A stretch of DNA of 14,110 bases from Synergistaceae bacterium (lineage in GTDB: Bacteria > Synergistota > Synergistia > Synergistales > Synergistaceae): positions 1 to 14,110 of the forward strand of contig JAQVPO010000007.1 of assembly GCA_028702015.1 (NCBI GenBank), given 5' to 3'. Position 1 is the stretch's first letter; the number at the start of each line of letters is the position of its first letter. This document shows, piece by piece, positions 8,391-13,810 of the stretch. Made by a program: the position numbers and the translations under genes. The notes beneath the pieces were generated by a model. The model had not been told where the DNA came from. It made no database searches and was given only the letters and a program-made list of their open reading frames with translations.

Positions 8391-10676
8391 ATGAAACTGA
8401 GGAAACTTTTTTTAAATGCTGAAAAAAAGGATTTAATGCAGGCCTGGAAAACAGGCTTATTGCTGCTGCTTATTTTTGGAGTTTTTCTAACAGCGGGCCT
8501 TTCTGTGCCTGTCGAGAGAATCTCGCAGTGGCAACGCTCTACAGTAGTTACAGATAGGCAGGGTGTCCCTCTTCAGGGATATCTTTCAAAAAACGAAGAG
8601 TGGTCTCTCCCTGTCCCGCTGGAAGAAATGGGCATGTGGATGCCTAAAGTTGCGGTTGCTCTTGAAGACAGATATTTTTTTTATCATCCCGGAGTCGATG
8701 GGATTTCTCTGCTGCGAGCTGCTGTCCAGAACATGAGAGCCAGGAATATTGTATCAGGAGGTTCAACGATAACAGCACAGCTCATAAGAATATCTGTTCC
8801 GAGGAAAAGGACGCCTGCCAGCAAAGCAATCGAGTTCTGGCAGGCAGTACAGCTGGAAAGACTGATGACTAAAAAAGAGATCCTTGAGCTTTATCTCAAC
8901 AAGGCCTCCTTCGGATCCAATATCAGAGGAGTAGAAGCCGCTGCAAGGGTTTGGTTCAACAAGCCCGCAAAAGATCTTTCTCTTTCAGAAAGTGCAGTTC
9001 TTGCCGGTTTGCTGCGGGGTCCTGCATATTACCGTCCCGACAGGCATAAAGAACGGGCTATGGCATTAAGGGACCGTCTTCTCGACAGACTGGAAGATCT
9101 GCACGTTGCTTCATCTGATGAGATCAGAAGGGCAAAACTTGAGTCTATACCTGCAGCCAGGTTTCCGATACCTTTTTCCTGCAGAGAGGCCTGTGCCCAT
9201 GCCGCAGTTCAGGGAGAAAGCTCTGAACTGCGAGACAGATACAGACGTGTGAGATCTTCCGTGGACAGGAGGATGCAGGATATTGTCGAACAGGAGCTTG
9301 GACTGGCACTTTCCGGGCTTCCCCGCGAGATCACTGCGTCAGCTGTGATAGTTGAGAACGAAACCGGCCTTGTTCGTGCCTATGTCGGCAACATGAAAGG
9401 AGAAACAGATGCTCCTGCGTCGTGGGTAGACTGCGGCAGTTCACCCCGCTCTCCGGGCTCTCTGCTCAAGCCATTTGCATATGCGCTTGCTTTTGAGTCA
9501 GGAAAACTGACTCCGTCATCCTTGCTTGCTGACACCCCGATGTCGGTGGGGCAAAGAATGCCCCGTAACTTTGACCGGTTTTACAGAGGACCGGTCACCG
9601 CAAGAGCAGCTCTGGCTGATTCTCTGAACGTTCCTGCAGTGAAAATACTCAGGGAGATTGGTCAAAGCAGACTTCTTGACCTCTATAGGAGGCTTGGTTT
9701 CAGTCTTATCACAAAAGATGCCGAATGGTATGGAGACAGTCTGGTGCTTGGCGGATGCGAGATTACTCTTTTAGAGGCAGCCGCTGCGTACCGGGTCCTG
9801 GCAACAGACGGGCGCTTAGGTTTTTTAAGCTGGATAGAAGACGCTCCATCGATCCCTAAAAGAAAAGTTATATCAAGGGGTGCTGCAGCCCTGACTCTTG
9901 ACATATTAAAAGACGAACGCAGGCTTATTCCTCTTTACAGAGAGCTCTTCGGGGAAGAAGGGACGGTCATTGCCTTCAAAACGGGAACCTCTTATGGCTT
10001 GCGTGATGCCTGGACAGCCGCTGTGACAAAACCGTATACCCTTATTGTCTGGTTTGGCGATCCGACAGGGAAGCCCCATCAGGTGCTAGTAGGCATCAGA
10101 ACAGCTGCGCCGCCGGCTGTACGTATTATGAGAAAGATAGTGCCTCCCGGTACAGGCTGGTTTGAATATCCTCCGGAGGTGAAAAAGGGAGAGGTATGTC
10201 CCCTTTCCGGTGCCCCGCGCAATTCGCTTTGTCCGAATGGAGTGACAGACCTCTTTATTCAAGGCGTCTCTTCAAGAGAACCGTGCAAGCTGCATGTAAT
10301 GGGGAGTAACGGGGTGGAGATCCGCTGGCCTCCCGATATTGAGCTTTTTCTTTCAGAAAGGGAAAAAACCAAAACAGTTTCTCTGATAGAGATAGCGTCA
10401 CCTATGAATAATGCTGCTTACAAAATGAAAGAAAGCGGAGGTAAAATTCTTCTGACTTCAAAAGGCGGCAAGGGAGAAATTTACTGGTTTGTTGACGGTG
10501 AGCTCTGTTCTCCTGCAGAAGGGTCAGAAGAGGTCTGGTGGAAAATGAGCGAAGGTATCCATAAGATTTCGGCTGCAGATGCTTTCGGCAACGTTGCCCA
10601 CGTGGAGATAACAGTGACGCCGGAAAAGTATGAAGAACCGGAGGAAGAATTACCTGTGCTTGAGGAAGTCGAATAA
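8391..10676 (+). CDS. pbpC: Penicillin-binding protein 1C (bifunctional peptidoglycan synthase)
   Basis: Class A PBP that polymerises glycan strands from lipid II and carries a penicillin-binding domain, anchored in the inner membrane facing the periplasm. Domains: membrane anchor about 18-37. Glycosyltransferase GT51 spans about 70-235, with EDRYFFYHPGVD (catalytic E92), GGSTITAQLIR, and KEILELYLNKASFGSNIRGVE split over the third and fourth motifs. The transpeptidase domain has S357-L-L-K360, S411-L-N413 and K530-T-G-T. A BiPBP_C domain lies at about 663-750 (IASPMNNAAY...GEIYWFVDGE), which marks the PBP1C subtype. All active-site motifs are present. At 761 residues it matches the usual PBP1C length. 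The annotated ATG at 8391 has only a weak site; the in-frame ATG at 8436 (Met16) has AAAAAGG 5 bases upstream and would give MQAWKTGLLLLL, so the true start may be there. It is cotranscribed with the macroglobulin gene. E. coli PbpC shows little transpeptidase activity in cells, so that role is uncertain here too. Confidence 0.93.
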   Translation: MKLRKLFLNAEKKDLMQAWKTGLLLLLIFGVFLTAGLSVPVERISQWQRSTVVTDRQGVPLQGYLSKNEEWSLPVPLEEMGMWMPKVAVALEDRYFFYHPGVDGISLLRAAVQNMRARNIVSGGSTITAQLIRISVPRKRTPASKAIEFWQAVQLERLMTKKEILELYLNKASFGSNIRGVEAAARVWFNKPAKDLSLSESAVLAGLLRGPAYYRPDRHKERAMALRDRLLDRLEDLHVASSDEIRRAKLESIPAARFPIPFSCREACAHAAVQGESSELRDRYRRVRSSVDRRMQDIVEQELGLALSGLPREITASAVIVENETGLVRAYVGNMKGETDAPASWVDCGSSPRSPGSLLKPFAYALAFESGKLTPSSLLADTPMSVGQRMPRNFDRFYRGPVTARAALADSLNVPAVKILREIGQSRLLDLYRRLGFSLITKDAEWYGDSLVLGGCEITLLEAAAAYRVLATDGRLGFLSWIEDAPSIPKRKVISRGAAALTLDILKDERRLIPLYRELFGEEGTVIAFKTGTSYGLRDAWTAAVTKPYTLIVWFGDPTGKPHQVLVGIRTAAPPAVRIMRKIVPPGTGWFEYPPEVKKGEVCPLSGAPRNSLCPNGVTDLFIQGVSSREPCKLHVMGSNGVEIRWPPDIELFLSEREKTKTVSLIEIASPMNNAAYKMKESGGKILLTSKGGKGEIYWFVDGELCSPAEGSEEVWWKMSEGIHKISAADAFGNVAHVEITVTPEKYEEPEEELPVLEEVE

Positions 10677-10695
10677 ATTCAGCGAGGAGCTGAAT
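10677..10695 (-). terminator. Weak hairpin between convergent pbpC and yigZ-type gene
   Basis: ATTCAGC (10677-10683) pairs with GCTGAAT (10689-10695) around GAGGA, exactly filling the 20-base gap between the two stop codons. On the minus strand it is followed by TTATT; on the plus strand no T-run follows. It may end the minus-strand operon weakly. No better terminator for pbpC is visible. Confidence 0.4.
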
Positions 10696-10696
10696 A

Positions 10697-11383
10697 TTAC
10701 GGCTGATCCGCTGCAATAGGAACAGTGTTGCTTCCCCATTCAAGGCTCAGAAGCATACCTCTTGAAAGCATCTCTTTAAGAGGATCGTCTAGTTCAGGCT
10801 TTGATGCGCAGGGAACATAAAGGCTCATCTCAACATTCTCACCGTACTTTGCCTGTATCCTGTCATCTCCGAAACCCCATTTTTTCAATGTTGTGGAGAT
10901 TGTTTTTGAAAATTCGTAGCTGCAGGAAAGATCAAGCCTGAAGTTAAGTTCCATCCTGACTGTTCCGGCTGTTGAGACAGCAAGTTCAGCTGTCTCTCCG
11001 TATGCCTCAATGAGCCCCCTTACTCCAAGTTTGATCCCCCCGAAATAACGGGTGACAACGAGAAGTGTATTTTGGAGAGAATGCCTCTTGAGTATCCCTA
11101 AAATCGGGCGCCCCGCTGTGCTGGCAGGTTCTCCGGCATCCGAGCAGTGTTCAAGCAGACTTTCTGTCCCTATCCTGTAGGCCCAGCAATGGTGATTTGC
11201 CTTAGGAAATATATCCGGGAACCTTTTTATGTTTTCCGTGGCACTCTCAGGGTTAAGAGCCATGCGCAAAGAGCCTATGAAACGGGATCTTTTTACTGTC
11301 AGTTCAACATCTGTTTCTTTACGCGGCGCTATAAAAGAATAATTTTTTTCTACTTCGGCCACTTTTCCCGGAGCCTTTTCCAT
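10697..11383 (-). CDS. YigZ/IMPACT-family protein
   Basis: 228 residues. The UPF0029/IMPACT N-terminal fold spans about residues 20-135, with the family signatures SDAGEPASTAGRP (81-93) and VVTRYFGGIKLGVRGLIEAY (109-128). It is followed by a ferredoxin-like C-terminal domain of about 75 residues (DUF1949 position). The biochemical role of bacterial YigZ is not settled; the fold resembles nucleic-acid-binding domains and eukaryotic IMPACT regulates translation through GCN1/GCN2. Start choice: ATG at 11383 lies inside the HIT gene with no clear ribosome site and gives a 34-base overlap. GTG at 11362 (codon 8) would overlap by 13 bases and fits the usual start of the family at least as well. It is the second gene of a minus-strand pair, and the overlap suggests translational coupling. 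Confidence 0.9.
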   Translation of the reverse strand: MEKAPGKVAEVEKNYSFIAPRKETDVELTVKRSRFIGSLRMALNPESATENIKRFPDIFPKANHHCWAYRIGTESLLEHCSDAGEPASTAGRPILGILKRHSLQNTLLVVTRYFGGIKLGVRGLIEAYGETAELAVSTAGTVRMELNFRLDLSCSYEFSKTISTTLKKWGFGDDRIQAKYGENVEMSLYVPCASKPELDDPLKEMLSRGMLLSLEWGSNTVPIAADQP

Positions 11384-11850
11384 GTGGAATTAAGAGCCTC
11401 TGATACTACACGAACGTCTCCGAGGACCGGCATGAAGTTAGTGTCGCCGTTCCAGCGGGGCACGATGTGCATATGGAGATGCTGATCTATCCCGGCGCCT
11501 GCCACTTTTCCGAGGTTCATGCCCAGATTGAAACCGTGCGGGTTCATCACTTCGGTCAGCACCCTATGAGATGTCTGGCATAATGACATCATTTCAGAAA
11601 GCTCTGAGGGGGTCAGTCCTGTCAAATCGGCAGTGTGACGGTACGGGACAACCATCAGGTGTCCGGGATTATATGGGAATGCATTGAGTATAACAAAACA
11701 TTCTCTGCCCCGATGGAGTATAAGGTTCTTTTCGTCTTCATTCATTTTAGGGAATTCACAGAATATGCATCCGAGCTCCTTTTTTTCGTTGTCATCGGAA
11801 TTTGATAGGATATAGGCCATCCTCCATGGTGCGAATATTTTGTCCTGCAT
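11350..11850 (-). CDS. HIT-family nucleotide hydrolase/phosphorylase (Ap4A type)
   Basis: 166-residue cytoplasmic protein of the histidine-triad superfamily, which cleaves or transfers nucleotide phosphates. It has the opening IFAPWRMAYI (5-14) and a zinc-knuckle-like C28-x-x-C31 pair. It also has NAFPYNPGHLMVVPYRH (56-72) and the triad QHLHMHIVPRWNGD (H124, H126, H128). The APWRMxYI opening plus CxxC and the PRWNGD ending are typical of the branch that includes mycobacterial diadenosine-tetraphosphate phosphorylase (Rv2613c), so Ap4A is the likeliest substrate. That is inference from family. The start is ATG at 11850, because the conserved N-terminus begins there and GGCGGTGG lies just upstream; a further in-frame ATG at 11943 would include the promoter region and adds unrelated residues. 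First gene of a pair with the YigZ-type gene, divergent from the SYLF gene. Confidence 0.9.
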   Translation of the reverse strand: MQDKIFAPWRMAYILSNSDDNEKKELGCIFCEFPKMNEDEKNLILHRGRECFVILNAFPYNPGHLMVVPYRHTADLTGLTPSELSEMMSLCQTSHRVLTEVMNPHGFNLGMNLGKVAGAGIDQHLHMHIVPRWNGDTNFMPVLGDVRVVSEALNSTWKRLREKWPK

Positions 11851-11886
11851 GTGCGAGCCACCGCCTTGTCTCTGATTATGATAATT

Positions 11887-11917
11887 ATTATAGTGCTTTT
11901 TATATGGCAAATGCCAA
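11887..11917 (-). promoter_or_regulatory. Probable promoter of the HIT-yigZ pair
   Basis: On the minus strand TTGGCA (11912-11917, 5 of 6 consensus) and a perfect TATAAT (11887-11892) are separated by 19 bases, longer than ideal. Transcription would begin about 30 bases before the start codon at 11850. Confidence 0.45.
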
Positions 11918-11932
11918 CACTTGTGGTATAAA
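11904..11932 (+). promoter_or_regulatory. Probable promoter of the SYLF-domain gene
   Basis: ATGGCA (11904-11909) and TATAAA (11927-11932) are 17 bases apart, with an extended TG at 11924-11925. Transcription would start near 11939, giving a leader of about 38 bases. Its -35 overlaps that of the divergent HIT promoter, within the inverted repeat TGGCA-AA-TGCCA (11905-11916). Confidence 0.5.
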
Positions 11933-11976
11933 AGTAAGTACATCTTTCAAAAACCAAAAAGGCAGGGGGAATATGC

Positions 11977-12684
11977 GTGGATAAAAAATCAAGATACGGG
12001 GTGCTGCTTTTTATTTTGACTGCAGCCATAATGTTATCAGCAGGTCTTGCCGCTTCTGCAGAAGAGAAGGCTCATGAAAGAAGAATAAGACTTTCTGCTG
12101 AACTTCTTCAGAAAATGGCGGCGGAAGATGATTCGGCGGGCATGGCCGATGTTATCAAGTCAGGAAAAGGCGTTGCTATCTTTCCTGCTGTGACTAAGGC
12201 TGGCCTTGTGGTTGGAGGGCAGGTAGGGGAAGGACTGGTACTTTTGAGAAACCCGAATGGTACATGGAGGGGGCCATCATTTATGGGTCTTTCGGGTGCA
12301 TCGGTAGGGTTTCAGATAGGTGCCCAATCGGTAGGCCTGGTTCTTGTAATAACCAATGAAGAAGGTCTCAGGGCTTTTACAGGAGGCAACAGCTTCAAAC
12401 TTGGCGCAGATGTTGCGATCGCTGCCGGCCCGGTAGGCAGAGATACGTCTGCAGCGACAGACGGCAGAGCCAAAGCTTCGATATATAGCTACTCAATGTC
12501 TAAAGGATTATTTGCGGGGATTTCCCTTGAAGGCACTGTTTTGAATCAGAATCGTGATGCGAACAGAGCATACTGGGGCAGAGATATGTCTGCAGCGGCA
12601 GCACTCAAGAAACCTGCTTCTGACAAAAGAATGAAAAAACTTGTTGACAGCCTTAACGCCCTTGTTAAAAAAGCGCCCAGATAG
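11977..12684 (+). CDS. Exported SYLF (Ysc84) domain lipid-binding-type protein
   Basis: 235 residues. Signal peptide at 1-28 (basic MDKKSR, hydrophobic 8-24, cut after ASA). The mature protein is a SYLF/Ysc84 domain: an N-terminal helix (about 35-62), then the glycine-rich core GKGVAIFPAVTKAGLVVGGQ (62-82), GPSFMGLSGASVGFQIGAQS (99-118), LGADVAIAAGPVGRDTSAAT (141-160) and SYSMSKGLFAGISLEGTVL (170-188). In eukaryotes SYLF domains bind phosphoinositides; bacterial exported versions are abundant and presumed to act in the envelope, mechanism unknown. The start is GTG at 11977 with AGGGGG 7 bases upstream. An ATG four bases before it (11973) is out of frame and reads only three codons before a stop, overlapping the true start. 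Single-gene unit with its own promoter and terminator. Family call is secure; molecular role is not. Confidence 0.9.
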   Translation: MDKKSRYGVLLFILTAAIMLSAGLAASAEEKAHERRIRLSAELLQKMAAEDDSAGMADVIKSGKGVAIFPAVTKAGLVVGGQVGEGLVLLRNPNGTWRGPSFMGLSGASVGFQIGAQSVGLVLVITNEEGLRAFTGGNSFKLGADVAIAAGPVGRDTSAATDGRAKASIYSYSMSKGLFAGISLEGTVLNQNRDANRAYWGRDMSAAAALKKPASDKRMKKLVDSLNALVKKAPR

Positions 12685-12716
12685 GACGTCGCATTTCCTT
12701 TAAACTTTTTTGTCTA

Positions 12717-12751
12717 AAAGCCGCGCTTAAATACCAAGCGCGGTTTTAATT
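12717..12751 (+). terminator. Terminator of the SYLF gene
   Basis: AAAGCCGCGCTT (12717-12728) pairs with AAGCGCGGTTTT (12736-12747), one G-U pair, 7-base loop, followed by TTTTAATTTT. It lies 33 bases after the stop codon. Confidence 0.85.
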
Positions 12752-12787
12752 TTGCATCAGACTATGTTTCTGTGCTTGCAGTGAGCC

Positions 12788-12827
12788 AAGATCATATGCT
12801 AGGTTAGCAAAGACGGCATATGGTTTT
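12788..12827 (+). repeat. Imperfect hairpin downstream of the SYLF terminator
   Basis: AAGATCATATGCT (12788-12800) pairs with GGCATATGGTTTT (12815-12827) over 13 positions, three or so being G-U, around a 14-base loop; the core CATATGC/GCATATG is perfect. A T-rich stretch and a TATAAT (12831-12836) follow. It could be a back-up terminator or part of an unannotated transcript; no gene is attached to it. Confidence 0.5.
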
Positions 12828-13020
12828 AATTATAATAATGCTTTCTTTGCCGGAAGGGCTATCCTCAGTAAAATCCATTGAGTTAGATCAGTCTTGATCA
12901 TTTGCGTTGAAGCTGGCTTGATTTCTGCTAAGTGTTTCTGTTACAGATGTCTGTCCAGTATGCTTTTGTACTGCGGCCTGCAGGCAAGAGCATGTTTTCG
13001 TTTTCAGCTTCTAATAAACT

Positions 13021-13050
13021 AAAAAGGACTCCCATATGAGAGTCCTTTTT
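13021..13050. terminator. Symmetric terminator-like hairpin
   Basis: AAAAAGGACTC (13021-13031) pairs perfectly with GAGTCCTTTTT (13040-13050) around an 8-base loop. Because the arms start and end in A and T runs it has terminator form on both strands. No annotated gene ends into it on either side, which implies an unannotated transcript from 12751-13020 (plus) or from 13051-13210 (minus). Confidence 0.75.
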
Positions 13051-13212
13051 ATTATCTTACATCGCCCCGCTCCGGATGCTTGAGCATCTCCGGACTTACG
13101 CCGCATTGTAACTGAAACTGCGATACGGGAATCTGGAACTCGTTGCCGTGTACCTCGATTTCTGTAAATCAGAATAATCAATTGCTAAAAACGGACGGGG
13201 CGACTTGTTGTT
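13021..13212 (-). ncRNA. Candidate structured RNA, minus strand
   Basis: TCGCCCCG (13062-13069) and CGGGGCGA (13196-13203) form an 8-bp GC-rich stem enclosing about 126 bases. Inside, next to one arm, is a bulged hairpin (13071-13094: TCCG-GATGC, loop TTGA, GCATC-TC-CGGA) and a small hairpin TTCTG/CAGAA near 13160-13173. On the minus strand a possible promoter (ATGACA at 13238-13243, then TATTCT at 13215-13220 after 17 bases) precedes the stem by about 12 bases, and the hairpin at 13021-13050 follows as terminator, bounding a transcript of roughly 190 bases. It does not match any RNA family I recognise. The same strand also shows a short coding-like stretch, so a gene remnant is the alternative. 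Confidence 0.3.
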
Positions 13213-13363
13213 GTTAGAATATACTGAAAATTAAAACCTGTCATCAGTAATGAGACTCCGATTACTGAATGCATACGGTCTCCGGTGTAATATATTTGTT
13301 TGCATTAATGTGCTATCTAGATGCCATGTTATATTATTTCACAGTGATACCACAAAATTATTC

Positions 13364-13392
13364 TTGACGTATCTTTATTTGAGGAATATATT
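13364..13392 (+). promoter_or_regulatory. Near-consensus promoter of the DUF134-mrp operon
   Basis: TTGACG (13364-13369) and TATATT (13387-13392) with an ideal 17-base spacer, each 5 of 6 to the sigma-70 consensus. Transcription would start near 13399, about 30 bases before the TTG start codon. Confidence 0.75.
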
Positions 13393-13399
13393 TACCAAG

Positions 13400-13413
13400 C
13401 GTGCATATGCACG
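13400..13413 (+). promoter_or_regulatory. 14-bp perfect palindrome at the transcription start (possible operator)
   Basis: CGTGCATATGCACG is its own reverse complement and lies 7 bases after the -10 box, at about +2 to +15, just before the AAGGAG site (13417-13422). A bound dimeric protein here would block transcription; the HTH protein encoded immediately downstream is the obvious candidate. It could instead be a 5' hairpin of the mRNA, though the self-complementary centre leaves a poor loop. Confidence 0.5.
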
Positions 13414-13429
13414 TAAAAGGAGAATAAAA

Positions 13430-13810
13430 TTGCCAAGAGACATCAAAGCCAGAAGAGTGTGCAGTATACCTGATAATTTACGGTTCATACCGGAAGGCTG
13501 CTCAAAAGAGCTGACAGTAATCACTGTTGAGGAGGTCGAATCGCTTCGCCTCTGTGATCTGGAGTCTATGGATCAGGATACTGCTGCAGGCCTGATGAAT
13601 ATATCAAGAGGGACTCTGCAGAGAATACTTTATTCAGCTCACAGAAAGATTGCTGAAGCCCTTTGCCGTGGCAGGGAGATACAAATAAAGGGAGGCTGTT
13701 TTGAATTGTCGGAAGAACGCTGCAAAGGAGAAAAAGGGTGCAGTTATTGTTGTTTCCGGCTCAAAGAGATCAATTCAATACAAGGAGATGCAGAAGATGA
13801 CCGAAAATGA
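13430..13810 (+). CDS. DUF134 (UPF0251) HTH regulator with C-terminal cysteine cluster
   Basis: 126 residues. It begins [15 protein letters not shown], the family's usual PR...RRVC opening, then [20 protein letters not shown] (28-47). A sigma-70-region-4-like helix-turn-helix follows (about 48-79: [29 protein letters not shown]). The C-terminal part carries five cysteines, C90, C98, C104, C107 and C108, in a [11 protein letters not shown] pattern that could hold a metal or Fe-S cluster. DUF134 proteins are presumed DNA-binding regulators and often sit beside Mrp-type ATPase and NifX/NafY-like genes in anaerobes and methanogens. The start is TTG at 13430, fixed by AAGGAG 7 bases upstream and by the conserved N-terminus; a longer frame from 13250 contains the promoter. 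It overlaps the next gene by 14 bases, so the pair is an operon. Autoregulation through the 13400-13413 palindrome is plausible but not shown. Confidence 0.85.
   Translation: MPRDIKARRVCSIPDNLRFIPEGCSKELTVITVEEVESLRLCDLESMDQDTAAGLMNISRGTLQRILYSAHRKIAEALCRGREIQIKGGCFELSEERCKGEKGCSYCCFRLKEINSIQGDAEDDRK

Larger units (their letters stand above)
12685..13429. other. Gene-poor, hairpin-rich intergenic region
   Basis: This 745-base gap holds the SYLF terminator, the hairpin at 12788-12827, a terminator-like hairpin at 13021-13050, the long-range stem 13062-13203 and the DUF134 promoter with its palindrome. No tRNA cloverleaf or convincing gene is visible. The plus-strand reading frame upstream of DUF134 (from 13250) crosses the promoter and lacks family similarity, so it is treated as non-coding. 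Two short minus-strand open stretches (12928-13035 and 13052-13168) are discussed as findings. Confidence 0.6.

Noticed and set aside
11851..11943. Longer start of the HIT protein at 11943 (minus)
   Set aside because: The extra 31 residues are unrelated to the family, cover the probable promoter, and are His/Tyr/Asn-rich from AT-rich intergenic DNA; the ATG at 11850 begins the conserved opening.
12843..13050. 6S RNA on the plus strand
   Set aside because: Length and terminator would fit, but I could not find a long closing stem with a central bubble; only a GAAGCTG/CAGCTTC pairing and small hairpins.
13061..13203. End of an IS200/IS605 element with omega RNA
   Set aside because: A hairpin followed by a G-rich segment is suggestive, but there is no tnpB or tnpA coding sequence and no element boundary.
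13250..13429. 60-residue N-terminal extension of the DUF134 protein from ATG 13250
   Set aside because: It crosses the TTGACG/TATATT promoter and the palindrome, has no family similarity, and the TTG at 13430 has an ideal ribosome site and begins the conserved domain.
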